Assembly (NCBI RefSeq): GCF_035046485.1
Contig: NC_085137.1
Span: 39,414,566-39,478,565, forward strand
Source: Aedes albopictus
Lineage: Eukaryota; Arthropoda; Insecta; Diptera; Culicidae
Direction: 5' to 3'
Length of the DNA: 64,000 nt
A program made the translations under genes and the position numbers. The notes beneath the pieces were generated by a model. It did not search any database. It worked only from the letters and a program-made list of their open reading frames with translations, and was not told the origin of the DNA. Position 1 is the stretch's first letter. Every line of letters begins with the position of its first letter. Positions 1-12,302 of the stretch are shown in pieces.

Positions 1-135
1 AGGAACATATTTTTAGTCTAAAACGCCTTCAGAAGAAAAATTTTTCGGCTGCGCCGCTATTTTTCAGTTACGGCTAACATTGAAGGTACATGACATCATT
101 GTTTACGAAATGTTAGTGTCGAATAAAAAAACCTA

Positions 136-350
136 CCGTAAACCGGGGTCAAACTGATCTCCGGGTCGAAACTGATCAGACGTCCCTCTGATAGACAAAG
201 CATACTTGGAATAGACTCCTACCAAATATCGTTTATTATCAGATTCGAACAGCACGATACTTGTATGGAAACTGTTGAAAGTATGCTTTATCTAATAGAA
301 AAGCGTCAGATCAATTTCAACCCGGAGATCAATTTGACCCCGGTTTATGG
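136..350. mobile_element. CCGTAAACCGGGGTCAAA MITE
   Basis: 215 bp with inverted ends CCGTAAACCGGGGTCAAACTG and its near complement at 350, flanked by TA (134-135, 351-352). An inner pair CTCCGGGT and ACCCGGAG also mirrors. The outer stretches 1-135 and 351-655 show no gene or recognisable repeat. Confidence 0.8.
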
Positions 351-663
351 TATCATTCAAAAATCCCTCCCACAGTAAATTTCTGGCCACGTCACTGAAC
401 CTCAAAAACTCAGTTTCGTTCTTTTAATTCATTTTTTTTTCTAAAAAAATTCATTGGACCCCAGATGTTTTGATAGTTCTTAAAGGGGGTCGCCACCTCA
501 AAAAGGTTGGGAACTCCTGATTTAGATAATGTATTGGACAAAATTGTTTTCTCTTTTGTGCCACTCAGCGGAGGAGTTACATTTACGAATCAAGCGATCC
601 ATCTTCTGTAAATCCTTGAATTATTTAATAACTTTACCAGATACACCATTCGTCCAATCAATA

Positions 664-786
664 TCCCTCGAGCAGTCGCGTCTTTGACTATCTGCAGCGA
701 CGCCGCGCTCACGATGTGTACCACATGCGTGCTTTTTTCATGATGCGTGTATGTACTCAGTACACGACGCGACCGCTCCCGGGATA
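664..786. mobile_element. Small palindrome, TATCCCTCGAGCAGTCGCG ends
   Basis: Left TATCCCTCGAGCAGTCGCGTC pairs imperfectly with right GACGCGACCGCTCCCGGGATA. It is GC-rich in an AT-rich setting and resembles the palindrome at 26565-26692. The 790-1035 stretch that follows holds no gene. Confidence 0.55.
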
Positions 787-1459
787 TTTATCAATTAATC
801 AATTCCGAGATTTCAAATCTTTATGCACTTGAGTGCTAGTTGATGACACATTTGCTAATCAATCGAAAGGAAAGCAACATTTGACAATTTTAGCCCCCCA
901 AAACCCCCAACTACGAAACAACTCTTGTATTTTCAAATTTTTAAAATTTTGCATGAAGTGCGTTACGCGCTAGGCTTCCTTCCTCCCCGTTATGTAATTA
1001 TTGATCGAACCCTTACATGTCAGTCCTCGATCTACCATTGGCGTAGCTAGGGGGGGTTCCAGGGGTGCCTGGCACCCCCTAGAACAAATTTGGCACCCCC
1101 TAGAATTTTTCCTTGGCAGTCACCTAAAATTTAAAATTTCGCACAATAAATTCCAATATTTATTGATGGCACATTCGAATAAAACTTAAACACACCCAGA
1201 TTTACGTATATACCTGTTGTACGTTTTGGCGTTTTGGATGTTGCTAAGAACAATCAACAGACTTCTCCATGGATTTCTCCAGAAATACCTTTATCTATTC
1301 ATACAGTGATTTCTCTAGGCTTTCTTTATGGATTCCTCCCGTTATTTCTTTAATAAACTTCCCTCTGGATACTATAAATTTATGTAGAGAATGATCCAGC
1401 AATTTCTTGTAGGATTTCTTTCAAAATTCTTATTATGGTGCTGTTTGGAACTCTTCTAG

Positions 1460-1956
1460 GGATTCCTCTAAAAAATTTCTCTTGGGATTTCTTCAGAGAT
1501 TCCTGGTGGGATTATTTACGACAACCTTCCTGGATCCTTTCAGAAGTTCCTCCTGTGATTCTTCCAGGAATTCCTGCAGAGATTTTATTCAGAGATTCTT
1601 CCAGAAATTTCTAATGAAATTCCTCCAGGAGCTTATATTGGCCTTCCACCGGGAACTGTGGCTAGGATTCCTGCAATTTCTATTAGAACTCCTCCAGAAA
1701 TTCTCACTATGGTACCTTCAGGAATTCTACTAGGGAAGTTGTTTCGAAAATTCTTCCAGGAAATCTCCCAGGGATTTTTCTAAAAACCCCTTCGGTGATT
1801 CTTCCAGAGATTTCTTCAAGGATTCAACCAGGACTTCCTCCAGAGGTTATTCCGGAAATTCCACAGGGGATTTATCCAAGAACTTCCATTGGCCTTCCTC
1901 CATGCATTCCAGCTGGAATTGTTCAAGCAATTCCCACAAGGACTCCTTCAGAAATA
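1460..1956 (+). repeat. GGAATTCCTCCA degenerate array, block 1
   Basis: A run of roughly 15-bp units built on ATTCCTCCAGGAATTC, all degraded. It ends exactly at CAGGGGATAG copy 1 and the same array type resumes at 4990. It makes low-complexity frames that are not genes. Confidence 0.85.
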
Positions 1957-2737
1957 CAGGGGATAGAGAAAATGATCGGGACAGGCAAATTTTTCTCTTC
2001 CAATTAAATTTTCAAATGGCTGTAAATTTTCGAAAAGTGAAACAAATGTTCTCAAATTTTCACTGTAGGTTGATCAACTAGTTGTGTATCAGTAGACAAA
2101 ATTTGGAAAAGATCGGACTACATATTCTGCACGAAGTTGTAAAGGTTCTAGTAAAAGGTTTAATTATCCGATAGCCAACTTTGAGCTGTTATATCTCCGG
2201 ATCCAATGAACCGAATGCAATGAAATTTTGACCATTTATGTCTTATATAATGAGCTTCGAAAAACTTTTGACTTAACTCAAAATTCTTAACACGGAAGAA
2301 AATTATAACGATAAGATTATTTTTCTAATAAAACACCCAATTTTCTTAAATTTCAACATCGTTGCAAAATTTAAGATGCTAATTATCATTAAAATTTAAA
2401 TTCCCTCTAATTGTCTTAAATATAAACATATTTTGAAAGAACGTAACAACATAGTCGGTTCGGAAATTAATTGAAAAAGTAATGGGATGCATATTAAAAA
2501 TAGACCAATTTACTAAAAAATTATAAAATAAATGGAATCGCTATAATTTTTTCTCTTGGTAATAATTTCAAGTTGAGTCAAACGTTTTTCAGAGCTCATT
2601 GTATAGGTCATAAATGGTCAAAATTTCACTGCGTTCGGTTCATTGAATCCGGAGATATAACTGCTCAAAGTTGGCTATTGGATAATTCTACCTTTTTCTA
2701 AAAGGCTTACAACTTCCTGCAAAATAGTGCGATATTT

Positions 2738-3990
2738 CACGCAGAAAAATCTATTGTAAACTCAAAATAATTACGCATAGTTTCAACAAATTTTATTGTA
2801 GACTCAGGGCTTACCAATAAATTTTGTTGATTCAACAAATTCACAAATTTATAACAACAATGAAATTTGTTGTTTCTAAAAATGCCCAAAAACGACTAGC
2901 TGTCAAAACCAAAACATATTTTTTTTGAAACAAAAATACAATTTATCAAATCTACAAAAACAATGTTTTGAAACAACAAAAGAAGCCATATTGAAACTAA
3001 TCCACTTATCCGCGAGCGGTAATGGCGGCGGCGGGCATATCCAACCGGTTCGGATTTTGACGTTTATTGGGGGAAAGTCAAAACAGTGCCATTCTCCTCC
3101 TCACCCCTTCACCCACCGTTCGGTGGCGCCAACCGATTGCGATCATCAAGAAATGTCAAAATTCGAATCGGTTATTTGTGCCCGCCGCCGCCATTACCGC
3201 TCGCGGATAAGTGGATACTCATATTTGTTGTTTCAATAAATATAAATCTTAAAACTTATAAATCCTATTTTTTTATATTAAAAACAACTTCATTGATTAG
3301 GTTTTATTTTCATGTATGTATTAATATAATACAGACATTAGTAGTATGTAACTATATATCGAATAACACAATTTAAGATAAAATTAATGATTCTAAAAAT
3401 ATTTTGATTACGTTTTTAAATGGGTAGTGCGGCGCTTTTTTTGAACGAATTCCTGCAGAGCCAACATCACTGAATATTCGATCTAAAAAGAAAAAAAAAA
3501 GTTCTGATGTAAATAAATAAGCAAACATATAATTCAATCAGTCGTTCTGAAATTATCTTCAACTTACCTCGTACAATTTCTAAAATGATCAAGGATATGA
3601 GTAAAATGACGACTCCACAGTTGCACTTACTATTTTGACAGCAGTATAACAAAAAATCGAACGAAAACGAACATTACGATTACTATTCGTCGCACTTTTG
3701 ACTCAGAAATTTCGCGCAAGGAAAGGTCCTCTGTTTTCCTTACAAACACAAAATGGTGACCATAAAACATCCAGATTGTTGATTCTACAAATTTATTTGA
3801 TAGAAACAATAATGGATGTTTGTTGACAATAAAAACAAAGCGCATATTTGATTCAATTCAAAAAATTTGTTGTTTTGATGATATAGTAGCATAGAAACAA
3901 TAAAAGCGATAAATTGCTTCAATGCATACGAGAATGATAGAAGCAAATCGACGCGTTTTTAGGTTTAACTTATCGATATTTTTCTGCGTG
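2738..3990. mobile_element. CACGCAGAAAAAT TIR element with possible 3-bp TSD
   Basis: 1253 bp with inverted ends CACGCAGAAAAAT and ATTTTTCTGCGTG and ttt on both sides. The sequence of CAGGGGATAG copy 1 resumes after the right ttt, which supports the boundary. A nested GC-rich palindrome is at 3001-3215. A 3-bp target would suit PIF/Harbinger-like elements, but that is inference. Confidence 0.7.
3001..3215. mobile_element. GC-rich palindromic MITE
   Basis: Outer arms of about 37 bp, beginning TCCACTTATCCGCGAGCGGT, are exact complements at 3001-3037 and 3179-3215. An inner, weaker inverted pair surrounds CAACCGGTTCGGATTTTGACG. Its GC content is sharply higher than the AT-rich host. Confidence 0.75.
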
Positions 3991-4189
3991 TTTCCAAATT
4001 TTGTGCAGTAATACACAACTATTAGATCAACTTACAGTGAAAATTTGAGAATATTTGATTACCTTTTCGAAAAGTTACAGCTAATTGAACATTTTTTGAA
4101 AAGTGAAAATTTTGCCAGTCCCAATCATTTTGTCTATCCCCTGTTCTTCCAGGAATTTCACCTGGCATACTTACTTGCGGCAATACTTC

Positions 4190-4972
4190 ACACGCTAGTT
4201 CGCAAACACCCATTAAATGGGTTTCAAGTACCCATTTTTTGCAATTATATTGAGCTGTCATAAAATGGGGCTTTTTCTGACATCAAATAATGGGTATTTA
4301 AACCCCATTATGGAGTTCGCTTTCTAATGCAATTAATGGGTAAATAACACTCTTAGATGTTAGTGCGATGTTCTGTACCGTCGTTGTTGAATTACGCGCT
4401 TTTCGAAAGAAGAACATTTAGTTTAGTAAAGAGTTTAGTGATAAATTTGATCAGAAAAGAAGAACGGAAATGGAGAGGATATGATTTAATTCGATAACAC
4501 GTAAGTTTAATAAAATTTATCATCTTGAAAAGTTAAATACAACACTTGTTTTCTAATTACAGTTGGATGACAGTCCCGGAAAATGCGAGTTCCCGTTGCT
4601 GATTGAATCCGTTGCTGATTAATCCCGATGCCAAGACAGATGCGCTTCAAAGGTGGAGAATAAATAGATGATAAGATGTAAAATATATGTATACAAATAA
4701 ATACACAGTTTAAATCATCATTTCTGCTTTTCTATACATAACAAGTTTTTCCGAATAATCTAACCTCAAACTTCAATACTGCTTTCGAAATAATGGGGTT
4801 TTATTACCCATATTTTGATTTGCGATCAAGAGTAAAAAATACCCATCTTTTGAAGTTCGTGGCTAATACCCATTAATGGGTAAACGGCAAATACCCATTA
4901 AATGGGTTAAGCCACTTTAGTTTGAAATGGGTACTAAAGTACCCATTAATGGGTATTTTCAAACTAGCGTGT
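4190..4972. mobile_element. ACACGCTAG foldback element rich in AATGGG motifs
   Basis: 783 bp, from ACACGCTAGTTCGCAAAC to TTTCAAACTAGCGTGT. The motif TACCCATTAATGGGTA and its halves occur many times near both ends, in both orientations, so the ends can form several alternative hairpins. Non-coding. Confidence 0.75.
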
Positions 4973-4989
4973 AGAGGCACGTTCTCCTC

Positions 4990-6810
4990 CAATACTTAAT
5001 GGAAATCTTCCTGAGATTCCTCAAGAAATTCCTCCTGCGATTCCATCAGGGCTTCCTCCAGTATATTTCTACCGATTCTTTCAAGGAGAACTGTAGGTAT
5101 TGCCCCAGGCATTTGTTAGAGGAACTTCTCTTAGGATACCCCCGGCATTCCTGATTCTAGGATTTTTCTAGAAATTACTTCTATGATACCTCCCGGAATT
5201 CTAGGAATTCCTCCAGATTGGCGTTTCCTAAACTCCGTTTTCGTAGCGCACCAGCCAGCCTCTTGCAGGCTCGCTAAAAGGAGTAGAAAAAGCGAGCCTG
5301 CAACCCGTGGGGATGCCACAAAAACTGATTTTGGGAAGCGCTGCTCCAGATATTCCAGCTGGGATTCCTTTAGCAATTCCTGCGGTTCTTCCAGCTATTA
5401 ATGAATTCTAACTGTGGTAGTTCAGAAATTATGTCGCGGAATCCTCTAGAGCATTCTTCTGACTTTTTTACTGGGATCTTTCCAGGTAATCTCCCTGAAA
5501 TTCTTGCAGAAATTTCTTTGGTTGTCCTACCAGAGATTTCTCCAAGGACTCATTCAGGAATTCCTCCAGAGATTTTATTCAAAGATTTCTCCAGAAATTC
5601 CTCGTGGAATTCCTGCAGAAACTGCCTTTGGTCTTCCTCCAAGAATACCTCAAACAACTCCTCCTGCGGTTCTTCCAGCAATTTCTTAGGAAATTCTCAT
5701 TATGATACGTCCAGAAATTCTTCTAGTGATTCCATTACGAATTTATCCTAGCAATATAGCTGGAATTCTTCCAGGAAATCTTTCTGACATTTCTTCAGAA
5801 ATTCCTTCTGCGATTCCTTCAGGGCCTTCTCTATAGATTCTTCCAGAATACCTCTACTGGTTCTTGCAGGTACTTCTCTAGGCATTCCAAGGATTTTTTC
5901 TTTGGATTCCCCCAGGCATTCCTAATGGGGGTTCTCTATAAATTCCTGTATAGTTTCCTCCAGAAATTCCTCCTAGGAATTCTGCTGCGATTTCTACAAT
6001 GACACACCCCAGAGTGCATTTAAAAATACCTCTTGAGATTTTTTCTATGACTTTTTCAGAACCTTTCCGATGATTACAACACGAATTTTTATCGAAGATA
6101 TTTTATCCAAGGATTTTCTCATAAATTTCTCATGGGTTCTCCAGCAATTCCTCCAAAGACTTCTCCACAATTACTTTTTGTAATACCGCCCGGAATTCTT
6201 CTAGAAATTATTCTCCAGGGTCTCCTTCAAACACTTGCTGGGATTGATCAAGGTAATCTTTCTATGAGCCTCACAGAGGTACCTTCGGCGTTTCCTCCTG
6301 AAATCCTAAAGGGTTTTTTTTTCCTGTGATTTCTCCAAATATTTCTTATTAAACTCCTCTAGGGAATCCTCTAGTCTTTCATCCAGGAACTCCTCCTGGG
6401 ATTCCATAAGCGATTCCTGCTACTTCTAATGTTTCAGGAATGCCTCCTAGGTCTCCTCCAGAAATTCTCACTGTGATACCTGCAGGAATCTCTGTAGGGA
6501 TTTCTCCTGGCATTCTTGCTAGGATTCTTCTAGGTAGTTTTCCTAGGATACTTCCAGAAATGCCTTTGATTCTTCCAGGGATTTTTCTAAAGTCTTATCT
6601 AGGAATTCCTCTAGAGTTTTTATTCGAGGATTACTATAGAAATTAATCACGGTATTACTTCTGGAAATCCTTTTGGGCTTCTTCAAGGAATTCCAGTAGA
6701 AATCTCTAAAGGAATCCCTAAACGAATTTCGGTAATAGTTGGAATTTCCCGAGAAATCCTAGGAGGTATTACTGGAGAAATCTCTAATGAAATCCTATAG
6801 GAATGTACGG
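4990..6810 (+). repeat. GGAATTCCTCCA degenerate array, block 2
   Basis: Continuation of the block 1 family, in the same orientation, with a small MITE nested at 5216-5343. Units drift in length and sequence. There is no coding signal. Confidence 0.85.
5216..5343. mobile_element. Small palindromic MITE in GGAATTCC array
   Basis: About 128 bp with imperfect inverted ends (TTGGCGTTTCCTAAACTCCG against its complement near 5343) and an inner perfect hairpin around CTTGCAGGCTCGCT and AGCGAGCCTGCAA. It interrupts the GGAATTCC array cleanly. Confidence 0.65.
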
Positions 6811-6884
6811 GAAAAAAACTTGTAATTACTTAGAAGGCACAGAATTGACAAATTGAGAGATGAATTTACGAAAAAAAATTGCGT

Positions 6885-6945
6885 TCTGGTGGGATTCGAA
6901 CCCAAGACTCCGTATTCGCCAGACCGTAGTTTGGCCATTTCTTTG
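6885..6945 (-). mobile_element. tRNA-derived SINE remnant
   Basis: The minus strand reads GGTTCGAATCC, an RNA polymerase III B box, with tRNA-like sequence before it. Only the tRNA-like part is clear, so this is a fragment. Confidence 0.45.
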
Positions 6946-7105
6946 AGGATTCCTTCGGCATGGTTGTTTTATTATGAAAATTTCTGCGGTAGTTCCATTA
7001 GAATTGCATCAGCAATTTCTTTGGATTTTTCTATAATTTCAATGGCAATTCATCTGAAATTATTTCAGTAATTTATTTTTCAATTATTTTGAAAATTTAT
7101 TAGGC

Positions 7106-7283
7106 AATTTTATCGTTATTATTTTTAAAATTCTTTATGATTTAATTGTATTTATATTTATTGCTTCCAAAAATTATTGAATTTGAAAATCAGAAATTTT
7201 ATCGTGATTATTTTTAAAATTCTTTATGATTTAATTGTATTTATATTTATTGCTTCCAAAAAATATTGAATTTGAAAATCAGA
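7106..7283. repeat. Two-copy AT-rich tandem duplication, 89 bp
   Basis: The phrase around ATTTTTAAAATTCTTTATGA recurs at 7121 and 7210, and similarity spans about 89 bp per copy. It probably arose from one recent unequal event. Confidence 0.75.
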
Positions 7284-9043
7284 AATTCTCAACTGGTCTT
7301 AGTCAAAGAAAATCCTGTGAAATTCACGAAAAACTTACTGACAAATTCCCAAAGAAATTGCCGGGAAAAAATCCAAGTAGTTAAGTTCAAACTGAAAATA
7401 CAAATTCCATGTATTTCATTTTTCCCGCGACGCAGTATATCATTATACTAAGAAATTGAGGGTGGATCGGTATTTCTTTTACAAAAAAGCAACCTGGAAG
7501 CCACTGAAACTGGCACCCCTTAGGAAAAAATCCTAGATACGCCAATGTGATCTACCAAACAAATTTATAACTTTATTTCTGACTAATTCCGAACCCAAAT
7601 GCACACAAACGGCCTTTTGATGAAATCTTCCCCATGCTCCTGCCGATTCCACAATCGATGATATTATCGCCGTGAGTGAGAATCGGAATGAAAGCTGAGA
7701 ATCAACACGTTATTTTCGAGCAGATTATCTTTGGTAGTTGAATGGAAAATAGTTCGAGAGCGCTCTCGCAATTTTCATTCCAGTTAGTTGGTGGGCAACA
7801 CACTCACGCTGTATGAGTTCATTCACGCCTTTGTGAGCAAATGAACGAGTTGTTGTTTCTATGATGAACATTTGGGACGATACACACTGAAATTAATTGT
7901 TTGGCTTTCGCGAGAATTTTCGTCTATCAGTAACCTTGGTCATATCTCCACTGTAAGAATGTTTAGATCTACAATAATGGCACAAATTTCCCAAATGGAG
8001 GAGATCGTGCCTCTGGAGCCGACTTGACCTGATGTTTATATCTAGGAAAAAATTATGCATAGTTTTTTCATTGAAACTTATACGTAAAATCTATTTTTGA
8101 TAGGGTAAAAGCCCCCTTCTTCGGCCTAGTACCTATATTCATCTCATTTTGTCTCAAGGACTAGAGATGTGCGCCGTCGAGATTTATTACTTCACGCCGC
8201 CGGATGTTTTGATTTTCTAGCACGCCGCCAGCTTAAAACTCATCACGCCGCCGAACTTAGAATTTCCCCAATAATCTTCAGAAAATAATCGATTTAAGTT
8301 TAAACGTTCCCAAAATGAATGCATGTCATTCATTGCCGAATAAACAAAATATTTCGTTCAATGATCCTGTTGAGATTTTAGTTACTTTTTAGTCACTTAT
8401 ATATCATCATATAAAAATCCTAGCAAATATCATATTCTTCACACAAGGTGTATAAAGCATGCAATGACAGCATGCATGCTTTTCCCCGCGTGACGTCATA
8501 ACGACGTTCGTTTATAATTGAGGGGGTTAGAAGCAAAGAGGTGTATGTGACAAAAACCCACTTTCAAGTAAATGAGGTTTAAAATTTTTCGTCAATTTTT
8601 CATTACATACATACAAAATGTGAGGAATTTCAAAATCAACCCAATTTTCTCCGATGTAATGAAATCTGAAGAATTCAGGTTCTAATAATTCAATTCATGC
8701 CATAACTTAAGAATTATTTTATGGATTTTTTCTATTTATTATGGAACGTTTAATTGTCTGCCGCACTATATACGAGTGCGCAATTACAAGTTACTACACT
8801 AAAACCTCAATTTATGAACATGGCTGTGTTGGAAGTTAGGTAGCGTTGAGCGCTCGGATAGCGTCGAACCTTCAGGTACGAGTTTGGAGTGTTGGAGCGA
8901 GGTAGATTTGTTGGCGTAGGTATGTTGTTATTGAAGAAGATTGAACAATTGTATATACCTGGAATGAATAAAGAGTGTAGCAGTTGCTGATTGAGGTATC
9001 AGTCGGCAGCTGTCTAGTTTGATGGAAGATGTCTCGCGTTCTA

Positions 9044-9238
9044 CAGTAAAACCTCCATGAGTCGATATTGAAGGGACTATCGACTCAAGGAAATATCGAG
9101 TAGTGGAACAAAAATCCTTTGGGAAGCTTTTTGGAGGGACCATCATAGCAACCCAGAAATTATTTTTCAGTATGAAAAAAAATTACCTCCATGAGTCGAT
9201 ATCGAGTCAAGGAACATCGACTCATGGAGGTTCGACTG
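9044..9238. mobile_element. CAGTAAAACCTCCATGAG MITE
   Basis: 195 bp with inverted ends CAGTAAAACCTCCATGAGTC and its near complement ending GGTTCGACTG, flanked by TA. The phrase CCTCCATGAGTCGATAT occurs on both arms, so it folds back. It is nested inside 8797-9993, whose ends it partly resembles. Confidence 0.82.
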
Positions 9239-9289
9239 TATTTTCATTGTAATTTAGAAACAGGCATCGACGGAGCTAGCCTCGCTATG

Positions 9290-9850
9290 GCCTGCGTGGC
9301 CATGGTGGACTAGCCTCCAACAGGCTGGGGGTGCATAAATTAAAAAAGGCATAAAATGAGGGAAATTTGTGCATAAAAAAAAAACGCTTCCGTAACGCCT
9401 CTGAATCCCGCCGAAAATGCTCTGAAACTTCCTGAAATGGCTCCAAAATTCCCCTTAAACCGCCTCGTACCCCATGTAACGCACCTGCGACGCTCCGAAA
9501 CCCCCGAAAACGCCTCCATGAGGCCTCTGAATCCCGCCAAAAATGCTCTGAAACTTCCTGAAATGCCTCCAAAATCCCTCTAAAATCCCCTAGGACCCAA
9601 TGTAACGCATCTGAACCCCCACTTGCACCCGTTTAACGCACGTGAGATCCTCGGAAACCCCCGAAAACGTACCAGTAACGCCTCCAAACCCCGTCGAAAA
9701 TCCTCTGAAACTCTCTGCAATGCTTTCGAAAACCCCCTCAGACCCCCGAAAACCCCCCGGAGATCTCCTGGTACCTCGCGGAAGCCCCTGGGAACCCCCT
9801 GAAACTCCCCTGTGACTTCCATTTGCTCATCCTTATAAACACCCTTTAGC
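9290..9850 (-). repeat. GC-rich degenerate array (CTGAAACCCCCGAAAACGCCTC type)
   Basis: Short units such as CCTCTGAATCCCGCC and AAATGCTCTGAAACTTCCTG recur with variation. The same family in the opposite orientation lies at 22010-22106 and 23399-24090. It gives spurious Gly/Arg/Phe-rich frames on the complementary strand. Confidence 0.7.
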
Positions 9851-11932
9851 CGCCGTTGCAATAGTTACCGTCATTATTAAATATTCTTATGCACAATATT
9901 GGTTACTTTCCCTTAATTTATGCAGGTCATAAAAAAAGGTGCATAAATTAAAAAGTGCATTAAAATAACATGCACAAATAGAGGTTTTAGTGTATTTACA
10001 TTCTCATATGCAAAGTATAGTTTGTTAAAATGTTTCGCTATATGAGATGTAAAAGAGCGAAATATTGAATTCTCATTTTTAACGCCGCCGCCGCCGACGA
10101 CCAAAAATGATGTTTTAACCGCGGCGCACATCTCTGCTGAAGCACCAAAGCAAGCATCACAGCGGTGCCAGACATCAAGAAACAAGTAGTTAATTGAATG
10201 AGATTTGGTCACTACAAATACGATGTTTTTTCAATCAGAATATGGTCGTTTCTTGGTTTAACATCTTGGTAATCGAACTTCTATGCAAATCGATCAATAA
10301 TTTAATTTTCCAACGCCATTTCTTTCAAAATATTTGGTTTGGTTTTCATCTAAATATGCTGCTACCGCTCAAGCTTTACGAACTATCACCCAGTTCGGCA
10401 GCACTGATTTGCCAATCAGCTGTGAATGTATGTGTGTGCAAAACGTGGGGAGCGAGCATAGACGATTCGTCGCGCCGCACATTGTTGTGACTTCTCCTTT
10501 GCGAGAGAGGAAAACAATCACAATGAAACTGTCACCTGCTAGGGAAAGGGAGTGCGTTAGTGGGTGAGTGCAGAATGCTCTACGATGAGAAAATGTGAGA
10601 GTGGTTGTGGATTTGCTGTAAATACTGTTGAGATGAATAAGGGGCCACCCGGTGGACCGCGATGAGATGAAAATTTTACGGTGTGCTGAAGATAGGTGCG
10701 AGTGGCTCGCGATTTGTGATCGCAATTAAATCAAATATTGAAGGTAAATCCCACTCTAGTGCATCGTAAGATCAACAGTGGAAGTGAGCACGTGTGTTAA
10801 AGGTTTGTATCATTAAGTTTGAAGCGTATACATTGCGCTGTGAGTGATTTTTCATGTTGCACATCCTTAATGAGACTAAGATAGGCACAAATACCCTATA
10901 AAGAATCCCAAAATTTGTTTCCTTTTGTCCGTTTTAAAAATCGATGAAAAATATAAAATGGAAAAAATGGTTTGAAGCATTTGACCATCTTGGACTGCTT
11001 GGTAAATTTTGAGACTGTCGGCTTTTTACAAAAAAAAAAATAAAAAAAACGAGAGGTTGGGTTTTTGGAAAATTGAAATTATGTGACATCTAACATAGTT
11101 CCGCGATGAATATTACTCTCAGTGTATTTTTTATTCTGGCAGTCCTCCAAATATCATCTGTTTAAAAGCAGAAGTTTCACGCATTCGATGTATTCGTTTA
11201 ACACATAGCCTACTTGCCTGATTTCACCATTTCTATAAATTTTCACACTTGTTCGCAACCTAGCGAATACTATCATATCCATCATTTTATTATCCACTTT
11301 GAACACTCTGAGTAGAATAAAACCCGATTTAGACATAAAATGATTAAGTTATAAATAGAATACGGTCGATAAATCAGAACATGATGGATTTTTTCATATA
11401 CCCCTTCCTAAAGTCAGTTGAAAAATTTGCAAAACAAATAACACGAAAAACATTTTCAGATAGCAGCTCATACATTAGCAAAATTTCAATTTAAATGAAG
11501 AAGGTCGCGTTTGCGCGATTCGTGCGTTAAGCATGAAATTCGGTTGAGAAATGACGGAGACATGGCAAGCTGAATAAACAGCTTTAGTGTATTTTTATTG
11601 TTGTACGTTGGCGTTATTCAGTTAGCTAGTTTGTTCAGATAGTTCATTTTAAAAGCAGTCTAGGAACGATGAACTTACCAAAAATGCTTGTTCAAGTCAA
11701 GAAGTTGAAATTCTACCATTTCAAAGAAATATGAACCGCATGATTTTAAGGTCGAAACGCAACCCAAGAGTCACGCATATCAAATTTCAATTCAACCCAA
11801 ATATTGAAATTGTGTTTGCAAACAAAAAGGGGTCGTCCATAAATGACGTAGCTTTTTTGGGGGGAGGGGGGTGTTTGTGATTTTGTGACGAAGTGTGACG
11901 ATAGGGGGTAGGGGTTTATGATATGCTACGTA

Positions 11933-12302
11933 CACGGAGAAACTGAAAAACTCAAAATTAGGTACTTTTAAACTCAATTTTGAGTTCTTTTTCATCTCCC
12001 TTTTCATGCGCTCTTTCTGCTGTTGTCAGAGAGTGAAGAGAGAAACAGCCCAACTCATGCAGTTCCGTGCGTCAAGCCAACACTGAGTTTCTAGCACAGT
12101 ACTCAAATTTGAGTGAATACAACCTAGTCAAAATTTCGGTTGGGTGGAAAAAACTTAAAATTAGGTATTTTTTTTTCACATGGAAGCAAGCGGGAACAAC
12201 CCAACAAAAACATCGATTCCATCAACTCAAAATTGGCTTGACGCACGCAACCCCGAAGTTGGGTGGATAGAACTCACTTTTGGGTAGTTTCGTCTCTCCG
12301 TG
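11933..12302. mobile_element. CACGGAGAAACT MITE with ACTCAAAATT motifs
   Basis: 370 bp with inverted ends CACGGAGAAACT and the near complement ending TCTCTCCGTG, flanked by TA. The motif ACTCAAAATT and its complement are repeated along both arms. Confidence 0.82.

Larger units (their letters stand above)
1957..4143. mobile_element. CAGGGGATAG-family foldback element, copy 1 (with insert)
   Basis: The left end is CAGGGGATAGAGAAAATGATC and the right end is its near complement, ending TATCCCCTG. Arms of about 250 bp or more carry shared blocks (AACTAGTTGTGTATCAG, TATATCTCCGGAT). A TA lies at the left, TT at the right, probably one base changed. The right arm is interrupted at 2738-3990 by another element. 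Confidence 0.85.
1036..7547. mobile_element. Composite TIR element with CATTGGCGTA ends, about 6.5 kb
   Basis: The left end reads CATTGGCGTAGCTAGG and the right end CCTAGATACGCCAATG, an inverted pair. The flanks share gatctac (1029-1035 and 7549-7555). Just inside both ends is a related stretch around GGCACCCCTT or its complement. The interior holds GGAATTCC arrays, a CAGGGGATAG element, a CACGCTAG element and others, so it is a base element enlarged by nesting. No transposase was seen. Confidence 0.65.
8797..9993. mobile_element. CACTAAAACCTC TA element
   Basis: Ends CACTAAAACCTCAATTTATG and its near complement at 9993, flanked by TA. It contains a smaller relative at 9044-9238 and a GC-rich array at 9290-9850. 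It fits a non-autonomous Tc1/mariner-like element. Confidence 0.75.
8163..10135. mobile_element. AGAGATGTGCGCCG TIR element with nested elements
   Basis: The ends AGAGATGTGCGCCG (8163-8176) and CGGCGCACATCTCT (10122-10135) are perfect inverted repeats. CACGCCGCC motifs follow each end. A TA element (8797-9993) is nested in it. No TSD was clear. The 7548-8162 stretch before it shows nothing recognisable. Confidence 0.65.

Noticed and set aside
10369..10725. 118-codon minus-strand frame
   Set aside because: No motif or splice context supports it; similar chance frames occur throughout.
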